Part shown: piece by piece, positions 8,131 through 17,503 of the stretch
How positions within the stretch are numbered: position 1 is the stretch's first letter
Layout: the number at the start of each line of letters is the position of its first letter
Source of the DNA: CAZJJK01 sp964546285
Lineage (GTDB): Bacteria > Spirochaetota > Spirochaetia > Treponematales > Breznakiellaceae
Length of the DNA: 64,000 nucleotides
Direction of reading: 5' to 3'
Assembly (NCBI GenBank): GCA_964546285.1
Contig: CAZJJK010000001.1
Coordinates: 67,227-131,226, forward strand
Program-made: the position numbers and the translations under genes
The notes under the pieces: generated by a model
Database searches by the model: none
What the model saw: only the letters and a program-made list of their open reading frames with translations
Told to the model about the DNA's origin: nothing

Positions 8131-9724
8131 TGTCAGGCTCCGAAGGATTAGTTTGCTGAGCCTCGCTCATCGCCCCCGTATCGCTGAGTGTTTTCGCCAA
8201 AGCGGGTGCGTATTCATCCATTTTTTGACCATCTTTCCATAGGGCTCTTATAAGCACTCGGCCCTCCCGATACAAGTCCTCTATTTCTATATCACCTGAG
8301 GTATATTTATGCCTCTCCAATATTTCATTTCGATAATTCTTTTCCGCTATTCTAGAACCCGAGCTATCATATTCATATTCCGTCCGTAGACTATCTCCAC
8401 CTATATTTGTCACTACCGACTTAATCCGGTTTTCACTCCAATCCTGGGCTGTCTCGGAAAGAACAGTATCGTTTACGCTCTCTTGAATCGAGGTTATCTG
8501 TCCTTCGGCATTGTATTCAACCCGTACAGTCTCCCCGCTTGTTTTATCCATACTAAGGGAAACAGATGGAGCGGGCAACTCGCTGTCAGAAAAATACTCT
8601 ATAACGGTTGGAGTGCCTATAACGCCGCCCTCAGGGCTTATCCGCCTTAGTTCTATCGGCCTGCCTAGCTCATCATATCTAGTCACGCGCGCGTTTTCCT
8701 CAGTGGATTTAGTTTCCAATAAACGCGGGACTCCAAGCTCTGTTTCTAAGACCATTATCCTTTCCAGCTCTAAAATCTGTTCCATTTGAACTAGATTTAT
8801 ACTGTCCATGGCATCTTGATTTGGAGCTTTATCCCACTGCCCCAGCTCAACCGTCTGTTCGGCATCTCCGGCTTTCTCAATCGGCTTTTCATCTTCGTTA
8901 AGCTTTATCGTGGGGAGAGGAAGATCCATAGCCGCTAGGTTTTCCTTTTGTTGATCCAGCTTTGGCATAGGAACGCTAATCGCGTCCTGATTCTCAGAAT
9001 CTTCAACCGCCGCTCCCTTATCGGAGGAACTAGGGGGCGTGTTCGTTTGGGCGATAAGGCTACGAGTCGCTGATCGAATAGATAAATTCCGATCATATTT
9101 AAAACTTTCCACCCATTCCGGTATCATCTTTTCAAGCCCTTCGGCGTCCCGCTCCACAACAAACCCTTCAGCCTTGATAACAAGGCCTTGGTCATAGCTG
9201 TATTTTATAAGCCGTATCGTCCCATCGGCCTCTAGGCTACGCTCTTCGGTTAAGGCGGAGTCTTCATTATAATATTCGCGCCGCGACAAGCCGTTATTGT
9301 CTCGTCTTTCTATAAAACGTTCACGGCCATGCTTGTCAAGCAGGACTACGGTTGCTCGTTTTTCAACACCCTCTGCCATTAAGGACCTATATTCCCCCCA
9401 ACCGCCAGCCCGCAGTATGTCGTCTAGCCCAAGTCCGTAAAAACCGATCATTTCCTCGGAAGATATTTTTACGACAGCCAGCGCCCAGGGCAAACGCCGC
9501 CCAGATGAGGCCGCGACAGTTCTACGAGCTAAGCCAGAAACATCAGACTCATACCATATAGCTTTATCAAGGTTAAACCCGCTATAGGCCAGGGCATTCT
9601 CGCTTTCTTCTCCCTCTTGAGCGTACAGGAAAGTTCCTATGGATAGCGCCGCGATAGCCCCCATAAAACTAAGAAAAAATCTAGAACAATTAAGCTTAGC
9701 CAAGGAATTGACAGATATAATCAT
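8123..9724 (-). CDS. exported protein with YD-like repeats, unknown function
   Basis: About 533 residues. The N-terminus has a signal-like stretch (RFFLSFMGAIAALSIGTFLYA) ending before QEGEES, so the protein is probably periplasmic or outer-membrane associated. The C-terminal half has several short strands of the YD-repeat kind, for example TRYDELGRPIELRR, VEYNAEGQITSIQE and YEYDSSGSRIAEKN, and the middle is acidic and proline-rich. I do not recognise a named family. The start is uncertain: TTG at 9733, ATG at 9724 or an internal TTG at 9706 all give a signal peptide and none has a clear ribosome-binding site; all overlap the end of ftsY. It directly precedes the Lol transporter genes with an 8-base overlap, so a role in envelope biogenesis is plausible but inferred from position only. 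Confidence 0.75.
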   Translation of the reverse strand: MIISVNSLAKLNCSRFFLSFMGAIAALSIGTFLYAQEGEESENALAYSGFNLDKAIWYESDVSGLARRTVAASSGRRLPWALAVVKISSEEMIGFYGLGLDDILRAGGWGEYRSLMAEGVEKRATVVLLDKHGRERFIERRDNNGLSRREYYNEDSALTEERSLEADGTIRLIKYSYDQGLVIKAEGFVVERDAEGLEKMIPEWVESFKYDRNLSIRSATRSLIAQTNTPPSSSDKGAAVEDSENQDAISVPMPKLDQQKENLAAMDLPLPTIKLNEDEKPIEKAGDAEQTVELGQWDKAPNQDAMDSINLVQMEQILELERIMVLETELGVPRLLETKSTEENARVTRYDELGRPIELRRISPEGGVIGTPTVIEYFSDSELPAPSVSLSMDKTSGETVRVEYNAEGQITSIQESVNDTVLSETAQDWSENRIKSVVTNIGGDSLRTEYEYDSSGSRIAEKNYRNEILERHKYTSGDIEIEDLYREGRVLIRALWKDGQKMDEYAPALAKTLSDTGAMSEAQQTNPSEPDNE

Positions 9725-10568
9725 CGGGATCAAAAGGCGCTATATTTTCATACGCTTCGCCATCGCATACAAAAGCTGGCGCCAAGCTTAAATCTGCCGC
9801 TAAAGAGAAAGCGATACCCCCCTTAGCGGAAGAATCGAGTTTGGTTAACACCACCCCGTCCAAACCAACGGCTTCTTTAAATATTTCAGCCTGAGATAAA
9901 GCGTTACGACCAGTTGTCGCGTCAATAACCAATAGCTTTCTGTAAACCGCCCCCTGTGCCTTTGAAGAAACGATCCTATCGATTTTTTTTAGTTCCTCAA
10001 CCAAACCGCTTTTTGTGTGCATTCTACCAGCGCTATCGGCGATGATAAGAGGAATAGACCGCGCCTTCGCGGTTTCAATGGCGTCAAATAAGACCGCCGC
10101 CGGGTCACCGCCTGTTTTATGAGCCACAACACGAACGCCAAGCCGTTCGCCGTGGATCTTAAGCTGTTCAATCGCCGCCGCCCTAAAAGTATCCGCGGCC
10201 GCCATAACTGGCTCTAAGCCAAAGCGTGAACGGTACCAGAAAGCCAATTTAGCCGCGCTTGTCGTTTTACCAACGCCATTTACTCCCAATAAAAGAACGA
10301 TGTTCAACCGATCGGGAGAAAGCTCGGTTTCCGCGATCGTAAGTTTCTTTCTTAGGATTATCGCTAAATGCCGTTTCAGATCCTCGATGTCGCGTAGACC
10401 CTCATCGTGACATATTTTTCGCAATTCGGAAGAAATGGATAACGCTAATTGTGGCCCAATATCGCCTTCCACAAGGCTATCTTCCAGTTCTTCCAGCAAC
10501 TCATTAAGCCGTGATCTGTCTCTAGTAAAAAACGCTTTCACGCGTTCGGAAAAACTCAATGGTCTCAT
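9696..10568 (-). CDS. ftsY: signal recognition particle receptor FtsY (NG domain)
   Basis: A 290-residue SRP-type GTPase. The N domain is residues 1-85 and the G domain follows, with GVNGVGKTT (95-103), DTFRAAA, DSAGR, DATTGRNA and TKLD nucleotide motifs in the expected order. The long acidic A domain of enterobacterial FtsY is absent, as in many bacteria. It docks ribosome-SRP complexes at the inner membrane for co-translational insertion. The ATG overlaps the stop of the PEGA-domain gene by four bases. Two family details are slightly changed: HTKSGL in place of the usual HNKxNL, and TGR in place of TGQ. Function is not in doubt. Confidence 0.97.
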   Translation of the reverse strand: MRPLSFSERVKAFFTRDRSRLNELLEELEDSLVEGDIGPQLALSISSELRKICHDEGLRDIEDLKRHLAIILRKKLTIAETELSPDRLNIVLLLGVNGVGKTTSAAKLAFWYRSRFGLEPVMAAADTFRAAAIEQLKIHGERLGVRVVAHKTGGDPAAVLFDAIETAKARSIPLIIADSAGRMHTKSGLVEELKKIDRIVSSKAQGAVYRKLLVIDATTGRNALSQAEIFKEAVGLDGVVLTKLDSSAKGGIAFSLAADLSLAPAFVCDGEAYENIAPFDPDDYICQFLG

Positions 10569-12055
10569 TGTTTTCCTTCTTTAGCCGCCGTTTTAGTGTA
10601 TGGAAACGGCAATGTAGCTATATTGATGAATTTAGTAAAACGATACACCGCTTCGGCAACAAAAACGCCAGCCGTTACCCATAGAACGTTACCGGCGAAA
10701 TCCATTCTAGCCCCCAGTAGCGCTGTTTCTTGACTAGAGCCAAATACCACCCTGTCTTTATACCCCTTCGCGAAACCCGAAACAAGAAAAGCTATAGGTA
10801 ACATTATTGAAAACCGACCAAACGCTCCATAAAAAGCCTTCCTAGCCCTTTCCAATTCTTTCCCATCGTCGCTAGACCGATTCAATGAAAAAGCTAAGCT
10901 ACCAGCTCCCGCCGATACGACAATTTCGGCTATCTTGTCCGCTGTTTCCGCCGAGAAATAGGCGGAGGCGTCCTCCGCCACTTTTACCGTGGAGGGACCG
11001 GTTCCTATATACTCAACGCCTTTTCTGATTATGCTTTCCTGATCTGGTAAACCATCTATTGTCAACGGAACAAGTTCAAGCTCGGAATAGCGTAATTCTT
11101 CCAAAGTTATGGCGATAGTGCTTAATTTCCCAGAATCCAATTCCAAATCGAATTGCCTATTCGCGTAGCCAGGGGCGCTTAAGTCAACACGCACGGGACC
11201 GGCTGGTCGCTCAAGAGGGCCAATGACGCCGCGGCCGCGATAGCTCCCATCAACAACAATATCAGCACCAGCGGATATTACGGCTAAAGCCGCGGGAACT
11301 TCGCCTAAAGCGGCTCTAGCTACGCTTTCAGCCAAGGAGCTAATGGATCGCTGCCTATCCTCGGGCGAAAAAATTATTTCCCCTGTATACAAATTTCCGC
11401 CATCAGCGAGTGAAAAAAGGCTAACGGATAAGAGCGTACGCTCATAATAGGGCCTAGCCCATCCGGTGATAATTGCGTCTAAGTTCTTGTCTACACAAAA
11501 AGCTTCTTCTTTGCCTGTTTCAGGAGGGGGGAAAAGCGCGTCATTTTGATTTTCTTTGGCTAAAACAATACGGCGTTTATTAGCGACGGGCTTCTCTACG
11601 GATGAGGCTTCCAAAAGTTTAAGCGCCTCTATAATTTTTTCATCCGCGCTGTCACGCGCTTGCGCTTGTTTTTGTTTAGACAAACCTTGGAACAATATAA
11701 GATCTCTAGCGTTTCTTTTGGCAATCACATCCTTTTCAGCGCTTTCCCGCGAGGCGAGTGTGGCGCTTTCGACTAGTTTCTCAACTTCCGTGGTCGAAGC
11801 CGTATGAACACCCATTTTTACCAGCTCGCGCCCCAGCTCCAAGGCCGTTAAAGCCAGCGCTAAACGTCCGGAACTGTCAAAACCAGGGGCCGAGAAGGAG
11901 CACAAACCAACTGTCCAATCGGCTCCGCTCGGCAAGTCTTGTTCCGGCGATTCACTTTCGCCGCTAGCGAAGAGCGCTACTGATGGCCATAAGAACGCGC
12001 GCGTTAGTATCAGAACTAGAACGACATACGGCGCGTGACGCCGCTTAGGCCCCAT
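10565..12055 (-). CDS. PEGA-domain membrane protein, unknown function
   Basis: A 496-residue protein with an N-terminal hydrophobic segment (YVVLVLILTRAFLW, probable signal or anchor), an acidic periplasmic region, and a PEGA-type beta domain around residues 255-310 (ADIVVDGSYRGRG, then GPVRVDLSAPGYANR). Two hydrophobic stretches near the C-terminus may be membrane helices. PEGA domains are found in bacterial surface and envelope proteins, often as a ligand-less beta module. The open frame extends to 12085, but the ATG at 12055 has GGGGGAGG just upstream and overlaps prfB by 11 bases, so I take it as the start. It sits between prfB and ftsY with overlaps on both sides. No enzymatic motif is visible. 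Confidence 0.82.
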   Translation of the reverse strand: MGPKRRHAPYVVLVLILTRAFLWPSVALFASGESESPEQDLPSGADWTVGLCSFSAPGFDSSGRLALALTALELGRELVKMGVHTASTTEVEKLVESATLASRESAEKDVIAKRNARDLILFQGLSKQKQAQARDSADEKIIEALKLLEASSVEKPVANKRRIVLAKENQNDALFPPPETGKEEAFCVDKNLDAIITGWARPYYERTLLSVSLFSLADGGNLYTGEIIFSPEDRQRSISSLAESVARAALGEVPAALAVISAGADIVVDGSYRGRGVIGPLERPAGPVRVDLSAPGYANRQFDLELDSGKLSTIAITLEELRYSELELVPLTIDGLPDQESIIRKGVEYIGTGPSTVKVAEDASAYFSAETADKIAEIVVSAGAGSLAFSLNRSSDDGKELERARKAFYGAFGRFSIMLPIAFLVSGFAKGYKDRVVFGSSQETALLGARMDFAGNVLWVTAGVFVAEAVYRFTKFINIATLPFPYTKTAAKEGKQ

Positions 12056-13170
12056 TGGCCTCCCCCTGAGCGTTTTTCCAGGCATAACGAAGATACTCCT
12101 CTATAAACGGATCTATCTCTCCATCCATTACAGCCTGGATATTACCAACTTCCCGTTTGGTACGCGTATCTTTTACCATTGTATATGGTTGAAACACGTA
12201 TGATCGTATTTGGTTACCCCAGGAAATATCCTTCTTTTCCTGAGCGAAACGCTCATTATCCTTTTCCTTTTCTTGACGGTAATACTCGTACAAACGAGCT
12301 CGGAGCATACTCATAGCTGTCGCTCTATTCTTTATCTGGCTGCGCTCCGCCTGACAAGCGACGACTATTCCAGTTGGCAAGTGAGTAAGACGAACGGCGC
12401 TATCGGTTTTATTGACATGTTGGCCGCCGGCACCGCCAGATCTATACGTATCTACCTTTAAATCCTCCGGTCTGATATCAACCTCAATACTATCATCAAT
12501 TACAGGGAAAATATAAACGGAAGCGAAAGAGGTGTGACGACGCGCGTTTGAGTCAAAGGGTGAGATTCTGACTAAACGATGAATCCCCGATTCGCCTTTT
12601 AGATACCCATAGGCAAATTCACCATCGATCTGAACCGTCACAGACTTCAATCCTCCCTCCGCTTCCAGTATATCCACCGTTTCGTGTTGATATGAATGAC
12701 GTTCAGCCCATCTGATATACATTCTATGCAACATCTGAGCCCAATCACAGGCCTCGGTACCGCCCGCGCCAGCGTGTATCGTAAGGAAACAGGAGTTGCG
12801 ATCAACCTCTCCAGACATGAGTTCAAAGATTGTTAATCGGTCAAAACGATCGCTGATATCGTTTAAAACTGTTTCCAGCTCAAGCGCTTGAGTCTCATCA
12901 GCCTCATCTTCCGCCAATTCCAATAGAACCGCCGCGTCTTCTATATCAGAAACCAAACTTATCCAAGGCTCATATCTGCCGCGCAACGCCTTCATGGAAG
13001 AAATTATTTTTTCAGCTTTACCGGGATCGTTCCAAAAATCAGGCGCCGCACTGAGTTCTTCTTTTTCTTTTATGGCTTTTTCTAACTTTTCCGGGTCAAA
13101 GATGCCCCCAAGTTTCAAGGATACGCGCCTTAAGACTAAGCACTTGAGGTTTTAGATCAGAAATCAACAT
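12045..13170 (-). CDS. prfB: peptide chain release factor 2, with programmed +1 frameshift
   Basis: RF2 recognises UGA and UAA stops and triggers peptide release. It has the SPF anticodon-like tripeptide (RISPFDSNARR) and the GGQ catalytic loop (GGAGGQHVNKTDSAVR). The gene begins at an ATG at 13170 (after GAGGAG) and reads 24 codons to an in-frame TGA at 13098-13096; the remaining 350 codons are in the +1 frame. The junction has CTT-TGA-C preceded by GGGGG three bases upstream, the classic RF2 autoregulatory shift, giving a 374-residue protein. A TTG at 13118 in the downstream frame is not needed as a start. It is the first gene of the 13-kb minus-strand operon and has a TTGACA/TAAGCT promoter. 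Confidence 0.96.
13095..13110 (-). promoter_or_regulatory. RF2 programmed frameshift site
   Basis: On the minus strand the site reads TGGGGGCATCTTTGAC. The GGGGG acts as an internal Shine-Dalgarno, CTT is the slippery codon (13101-13099) and TGA the in-frame stop (13098-13096). Spacing is the same as in the well-known E. coli site AGGGGGTATCTTTGAC. Low RF2 lets the ribosome slip +1 and finish RF2; high RF2 terminates at the TGA. The downstream frame continues without interruption into RF2. Confidence 0.95.
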
Positions 13171-13196
13171 ATCGTCTCCTCACAAATAACTACCGG

Positions 13197-13225
13197 AGCT
13201 TACGAAAAAGCGCGTCTTATGTCAA
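13197..13225 (-). promoter_or_regulatory. sigma-70 promoter of prfB operon
   Basis: Minus-strand TTGACA (13225-13220), a 17-base spacer, and TAAGCT (13202-13197). The -35 is perfect; the -10 matches only at T1, A2 and T6, but the identical TTGACA-17-TAAGCT arrangement occurs before tRNA-Glu at 50187. It leaves about a 20-base leader before the prfB ATG. Confidence 0.65.
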
Positions 13226-13232
13226 ACCGCTC

Positions 13233-13260
13233 TGGACGGAAGGCTTTTCTACCGAATAAT
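13233..13260 (+). promoter_or_regulatory. possible promoter of the 13269 gene, giving a leaderless transcript
   Basis: TGGACG (13233-13238), 16 bases, then AATAAT (13255-13260), with a second TATAAT overlapping at 13260-13265. Transcription would begin within a few bases of the ATG at 13269, and no Shine-Dalgarno precedes that ATG. The match is moderate. Confidence 0.35.
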
Positions 13261-13268
13261 ATAATATC

Positions 13269-14720
13269 ATGATACGACAGGTACGTCGCTTTTTTATCCT
13301 AAGCCTCTCGGTCGCCGCCGTTTTCGCTTTATCGGCCCAAACCACTTCATCTGAAGAGGGGTCCGTTTTTGCTCCCTTTGTTTCGCGGATTCGCGTGGCT
13401 GTTAAGGATGACCTTGTTAAGGTTAGCTGGTTGGATTCTCATGACGCTATAGGACCAGTTTTTCTTTACCGTTCCAAATACGTCTTTTCCTCTTCCTCTC
13501 TACCGAAGGCCGAGCTAGTAACAGAGCTGCCCTATGGCACTCAATCATATATCGACCACCCCCCATCAACCGGTCCTTGGTATTATTTCGTCGCCGCCAG
13601 CGATGAACAAGGGACTCGCTATGATATACTATTACCCTTCGGCAATACCTCAGGGGCGCCAGTAAGCGTGACTCTTAAAACAGAGACTGATACAGAAAGC
13701 GTCGAGGCCGATAGCGGAGAGACTATAAAGACTGAAGCCTCAGCTCTTTCCAAGGAGGAAACGGCAAGCGTCGTTCCAGCTCCGACTGAGATGACTTTGG
13801 TTTCTCCACCCTCAACTCAGCCACAGTCAATGACCGCCAGCGATGAAAACGTGGATTCGAATCCAACGGCGAAGATTGAAGAAAAGGCGGTAACAGTACA
13901 GGCCTTAGCGCCTCTCGTATCAAAACCAGCATTTTCCGCCGTAACGGCATCCGTTAACGGTGATGCGGTTGAGATAAATTTCAAAGCCGAAAGAAAAGTT
14001 GTATCAGCCCTCCTTTATCGTAGCGCGACACCGCTACGGCGCGTGGCTGATCTGCTAGACGCTATTATCGTTTTAGCCGGACCTCCAGAAGCGCCAATGA
14101 TCGATTATCCCGTTCCAGGTATAGCGTATTATTATGCGTTGCTGGATGAAAACGAATTAAAAAGCGGTTCAGCCCTTATCGAAATTGGTGTTAACACGAC
14201 GGTACAAGCCGCTACCGTTCCCGCTGGCTTGTACCGTATCGGTTTGCCTGGTCCTTCCAGCGATCTTCGGTCCATGCCGCTGCCGCTCATCTCATTACAT
14301 TCTTTAGGAGAAACATCGCCAAGCTTAACGCCTAGCCCGCTTTCGCCTGAGGCCACCAAAATTATTAAGCGCCTTGTATCAGTAACAGAACCCAAAGAGC
14401 TGTCCGAACGCCGCCCTCGCGTTTTTCCACAGGACTTAGAAGCGCCCGCTGGCGGAGAAGAGTACACCCTTCGTTCTATCGTACAGGGCACTTTCGCGAA
14501 ACGCGATTGGCGGAAAGCGATTACGGAACTGTCTGGCTACCTCTCTCTTTCACGTACGGCGTTAACTGAGGCCAGGGCTCGATTTTACTTAGGGCAGAGT
14601 TATTATTTTCAAAACCAGTATCGCGAAGCTTTGTTTGAATTCCTTTTGGTTCAAGAGCAATACAGCGCTGAGGCCCGCGAGTGGATACAAGCGGTCCTTC
14701 GTCATTTAATTGATGTTTGA
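13269..14720 (+). CDS. exported protein with two FN3-like modules and a C-terminal TPR-like end
   Basis: A 483-residue protein with a clear signal peptide (RRFFILSLSVAAVFALSA, cleavage near AQT). Two beta modules resembling fibronectin type III repeats lie at about 30-125 (around VKVSWLDSHD and YYFVAASDE) and 220-315 (around VEINFKAERK and YYYALLDEN), separated by an acidic, Ser/Thr/Pro-rich linker. The last 75 residues look like one or two TPR helices (ARFYLGQSYYFQNQYREALFEF). No enzyme motif is visible; a scaffold or adaptor in the periplasm is a guess. It is divergent from prfB and convergent with the TPR gene at 14745, so it stands alone. The ATG lacks a ribosome-binding site. Confidence 0.82.
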   Translation: MIRQVRRFFILSLSVAAVFALSAQTTSSEEGSVFAPFVSRIRVAVKDDLVKVSWLDSHDAIGPVFLYRSKYVFSSSSLPKAELVTELPYGTQSYIDHPPSTGPWYYFVAASDEQGTRYDILLPFGNTSGAPVSVTLKTETDTESVEADSGETIKTEASALSKEETASVVPAPTEMTLVSPPSTQPQSMTASDENVDSNPTAKIEEKAVTVQALAPLVSKPAFSAVTASVNGDAVEINFKAERKVVSALLYRSATPLRRVADLLDAIIVLAGPPEAPMIDYPVPGIAYYYALLDENELKSGSALIEIGVNTTVQAATVPAGLYRIGLPGPSSDLRSMPLPLISLHSLGETSPSLTPSPLSPEATKIIKRLVSVTEPKELSERRPRVFPQDLEAPAGGEEYTLRSIVQGTFAKRDWRKAITELSGYLSLSRTALTEARARFYLGQSYYFQNQYREALFEFLLVQEQYSAEAREWIQAVLRHLIDV

Positions 14721-14744
14721 AGACTATCAGATAGGTGTATCGCA

Positions 14745-16727
14745 TCAGCGCATTGATCGTAACAGCCGCCTCAATTCGGGATCAGCAATTATTAGCTTCC
14801 CGGCTTGATCGGCTTGTTTGTTTTGATTGGCTATAAGCGTATCGCCTTCGGCGACTTTATCGTAAAAGCCCTTGCGGCTAATAGTACCCAGAGAGATTTC
14901 CTCATCCGTTTCATCCACGGTGAACGATCCAATAATATCCTCATCAACAAAAGCCAAGCCCAGCCCTTCCGCAGCCGGCCTAAGCGTTCCACTCATTAGG
15001 ATATCATAGACCTGCCCAACCTGAACTCCATCAATTCTGCCTTTATCGATAATACCTTGTCCTGATTTACGAATTAACAATCGCGCGCGAAAAGGCATAT
15101 CATAATTCAGTTTATCCACGATTATACGCGCCGCGTCTCTTAAGCGATCTCCGCCTGTTCTATACGCGGAATAACTAGCCGCATGAGAGCCGGTACGCGC
15201 GACATATAATTCCGCGCTGAGCGCTAGATCGCGATTACCCTCTTTAAGCGATATAATAAAAAAGTAATCCGCATCCGCTAATCTTGCTTCTTGAAAGGCG
15301 GCGGCGAAAGAGCTCTGCTTAAGAGCGACATCCGCGATAGCGATAGACCCATCATGAACAAGATAATCTCTTATGGTTTGAGCCGCTGTTTCGCCCGCGT
15401 CGACATGACCACCGCTCTGTCCTCCAAGTGTCATTACAGCGACAGTCCAATGCCTACGATCCAAGAAGTCGGGTTCTACCCCCCATCGTCGATGTAAAGC
15501 GTCTGATAAAAGTGAGTCATACGCTTCAATCGCGTCATTAATCACTTGGTTAGACATTCCCAATTCTTGGATAAAACGCAGCTCCGCCAATTGCCGCGCG
15601 GGATAAGCGGCGGCTCCAAGTAAATCCGCGTATAGCTTCCGCTCCGCGGCGTAAGGATTCAACCTAAGGCCGCGTCGATATTCAAATAGAGCTTGAGAAC
15701 TGAAATTTCTTTCTTGATATTCAGCCGCCTTTGCGAAATGGTAGGCCGCCGCTGGCATCCGTTCGATAGATTCAACGCCGGTATCGCTTAATAAAAGCCT
15801 TTCCCAACTAGCGCGGACAAATTCGTCATTTGGATCTATGGAAAGAGCCGATTTTAAAATGCTTCTGGCTTGATCATTCATTCCCAGTTTGACAAACGCT
15901 AGAGCTTTAAGATACCAAGCCGAAACATTAAGACGATCAAGAGCGATTAAACGGTCCGCGCTTTGCGCCGCTTCAGCCCAAGCCTCTCGACGGTATTGAA
16001 CGGGGGCGAGTAAAGACAAGGCGGGTCTATAATCGCTTTTATACAGCAAACAACGCTGTACCGCGTCAAGCGCTCCGTCTAGATCGCCAGAGATAGAATC
16101 CAGATACGCGGAATAATATAAGGTTTTATAATCATCCGGATGGGCTTTTACAGCCCTATCCGCGAAAGCGCGAGCTTGATCAGTCTGACCTAAGGAACCA
16201 AGGACAAGGGCTAAAGACAAAAGAGCGTTTCGATCATCAGGATATCTTTGGACCGCGGAACGATATCTAGCGGCCGCTTCACCAATCTTTCCCATAGCCA
16301 AATCCAGTTCGGCTGCCGTAAAAAGGGCTTCTTTATTATACGGCTCCTGCCTCAATAGATCGGAAATTAAAAGATCAGCCGTATTAAAATCTCCAAGCGC
16401 TATCAGAATAGCGGCTTCTAAATTAATCAGTTCAAAGTCGCTAGATCGAAGTTTTCTAGCCTGCCTAACCCATGATAAAGCCTGGTCGTATTCCTCCAAA
16501 GCGAAATAGCATTCAGCCAATGCCGCTATCGGGTCAGCGTAACGTGGATTAAGACTCAAAGCTTCCAAGAAATATTCCGCCGCGCCATACCAATCTTCCG
16601 CCGCCGCCCTAGCTAGGCCGCTTTTATAAAACTCAACAGCCTGATTTTCGCTATAAAGCGGAGCTTGGGAAAAAAGCAAAACAAAGAATGATAATAGGAT
16701 GAAATAACGCGGCGAACGCGATCTCAT
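14745..16727 (-). CDS. exported TPR-repeat protein
   Basis: A 660-residue protein with a signal peptide (FILLSFFVLLFSQAPLYS) and about nine TPR repeats over residues 27-370 (for example AEDWYGAAEYFLEALSLNPRYADP and following 34-residue units). The C-terminal 250 residues form an alpha/beta region with TVAVMTLGGQSGG and LADADYFFIISLKEG, then a beta-rich segment with KGRIDGVQVGQVYDI that recalls FlgT/CsgG-like envelope domains; that comparison is only by pattern. It is coupled to corC by an ATGA overlap and is the last gene of the phoH operon. Probably an outer-membrane or periplasmic assembly factor; function unknown. Confidence 0.85.
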   Translation of the reverse strand: MRSRSPRYFILLSFFVLLFSQAPLYSENQAVEFYKSGLARAAAEDWYGAAEYFLEALSLNPRYADPIAALAECYFALEEYDQALSWVRQARKLRSSDFELINLEAAILIALGDFNTADLLISDLLRQEPYNKEALFTAAELDLAMGKIGEAAARYRSAVQRYPDDRNALLSLALVLGSLGQTDQARAFADRAVKAHPDDYKTLYYSAYLDSISGDLDGALDAVQRCLLYKSDYRPALSLLAPVQYRREAWAEAAQSADRLIALDRLNVSAWYLKALAFVKLGMNDQARSILKSALSIDPNDEFVRASWERLLLSDTGVESIERMPAAAYHFAKAAEYQERNFSSQALFEYRRGLRLNPYAAERKLYADLLGAAAYPARQLAELRFIQELGMSNQVINDAIEAYDSLLSDALHRRWGVEPDFLDRRHWTVAVMTLGGQSGGHVDAGETAAQTIRDYLVHDGSIAIADVALKQSSFAAAFQEARLADADYFFIISLKEGNRDLALSAELYVARTGSHAASYSAYRTGGDRLRDAARIIVDKLNYDMPFRARLLIRKSGQGIIDKGRIDGVQVGQVYDILMSGTLRPAAEGLGLAFVDEDIIGSFTVDETDEEISLGTISRKGFYDKVAEGDTLIANQNKQADQAGKLIIADPELRRLLRSMR

Positions 16728-17503
16728 TTTGTAGCATCCTTTTTAACAATGATTTTCACGGTGTTTATTTTATGCCCGTCCATTTCCTGAATGATAAAAT
16801 CGATCCCTGAATAAGCGACCTTTTCAAACCTTACCGGTATCTTACCGAAAAGATCAAAAACAAAGCCGCCAAGCGTGTCAAAATCCTCAACTGGCAATTC
16901 CAGGCCAAGTTCTTCAGCTAAATCATCAAGATTCACGCGAGCGTCGCAAAGGAAAACGCCTTCGCCTATACGTAATATATCCTCGCGTTCGTTATCAAAT
17001 TCATCTTGAATATCACCAACTATTTCCTCAATGATGTCCTCCATGCAAACGATGCCTGACACCCCGCCGTATTCGTCAACCGCTACAGCGATATGTACTC
17101 GTTTACGTTGAAGCTCCCTCAATAAGGCGTCTATATGTTTTGATTCGGGGACAAAATAAGGCTTGCGTAATAATTCATCAATTTGAAAATCTTGAGCTTT
17201 TACAAGATAACGCAGCAAATCCTTTACATATAAAACCCCAATGACATTATCGATAGTCTCTTTATAGACTGGAAAACGCGAATGGCCGCTTTCCGCGATA
17301 CGATCAAACAACTCCTCACGCGTAGAATCCACTGAAAGGAATACCGTATCTATACGTGGAACCATTACTTCTTTAACGGTTGTTTCTGATAACTCAACAA
17401 CGCCCCTGATCATATCCCGCTTTTCCACGTTCAATTGATCATACGCGTCTTTTTCTACAGCGGGCTTGGAAAAGACACGTTTGAACATCCTTATAATGCT
17501 CAT
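16724..17503 (-). CDS. corC: CorC/HlyC-family protein with CBS pair
   Basis: A 259-residue cytosolic member of the CorC/HlyC group: two CBS domains (about 40-160, with VPRIDTVFLS and VYKETIDNVIGVLYVKDLL) and the C-terminal transporter-associated domain (about 175-255, with LDDLAEELGLELP). The membrane DUF21 domain of longer relatives is missing, as in E. coli CorC, which is linked to Mg/Co efflux. It is downstream of ybeY with an ATGA overlap, the same neighbour as in many bacteria. Old annotations call it hemolysin; no haemolytic role is implied. Confidence 0.93.
   Translation of the reverse strand: MSIIRMFKRVFSKPAVEKDAYDQLNVEKRDMIRGVVELSETTVKEVMVPRIDTVFLSVDSTREELFDRIAESGHSRFPVYKETIDNVIGVLYVKDLLRYLVKAQDFQIDELLRKPYFVPESKHIDALLRELQRKRVHIAVAVDEYGGVSGIVCMEDIIEEIVGDIQDEFDNEREDILRIGEGVFLCDARVNLDDLAEELGLELPVEDFDTLGGFVFDLFGKIPVRFEKVAYSGIDFIIQEMDGHKINTVKIIVKKDATK

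Noticed and set aside
12056..12085. Longer start of the PEGA-domain gene
   Set aside because: It lies inside prfB and has no ribosome-binding site, while ATG 12055 has a strong one.
13118..13120. TTG 13118 as the start of RF2
   Set aside because: The frameshift site and ATG at 13170 with a strong ribosome-binding site give the full RF2 N-terminus and the well-known control; the TTG would remove conserved residues.
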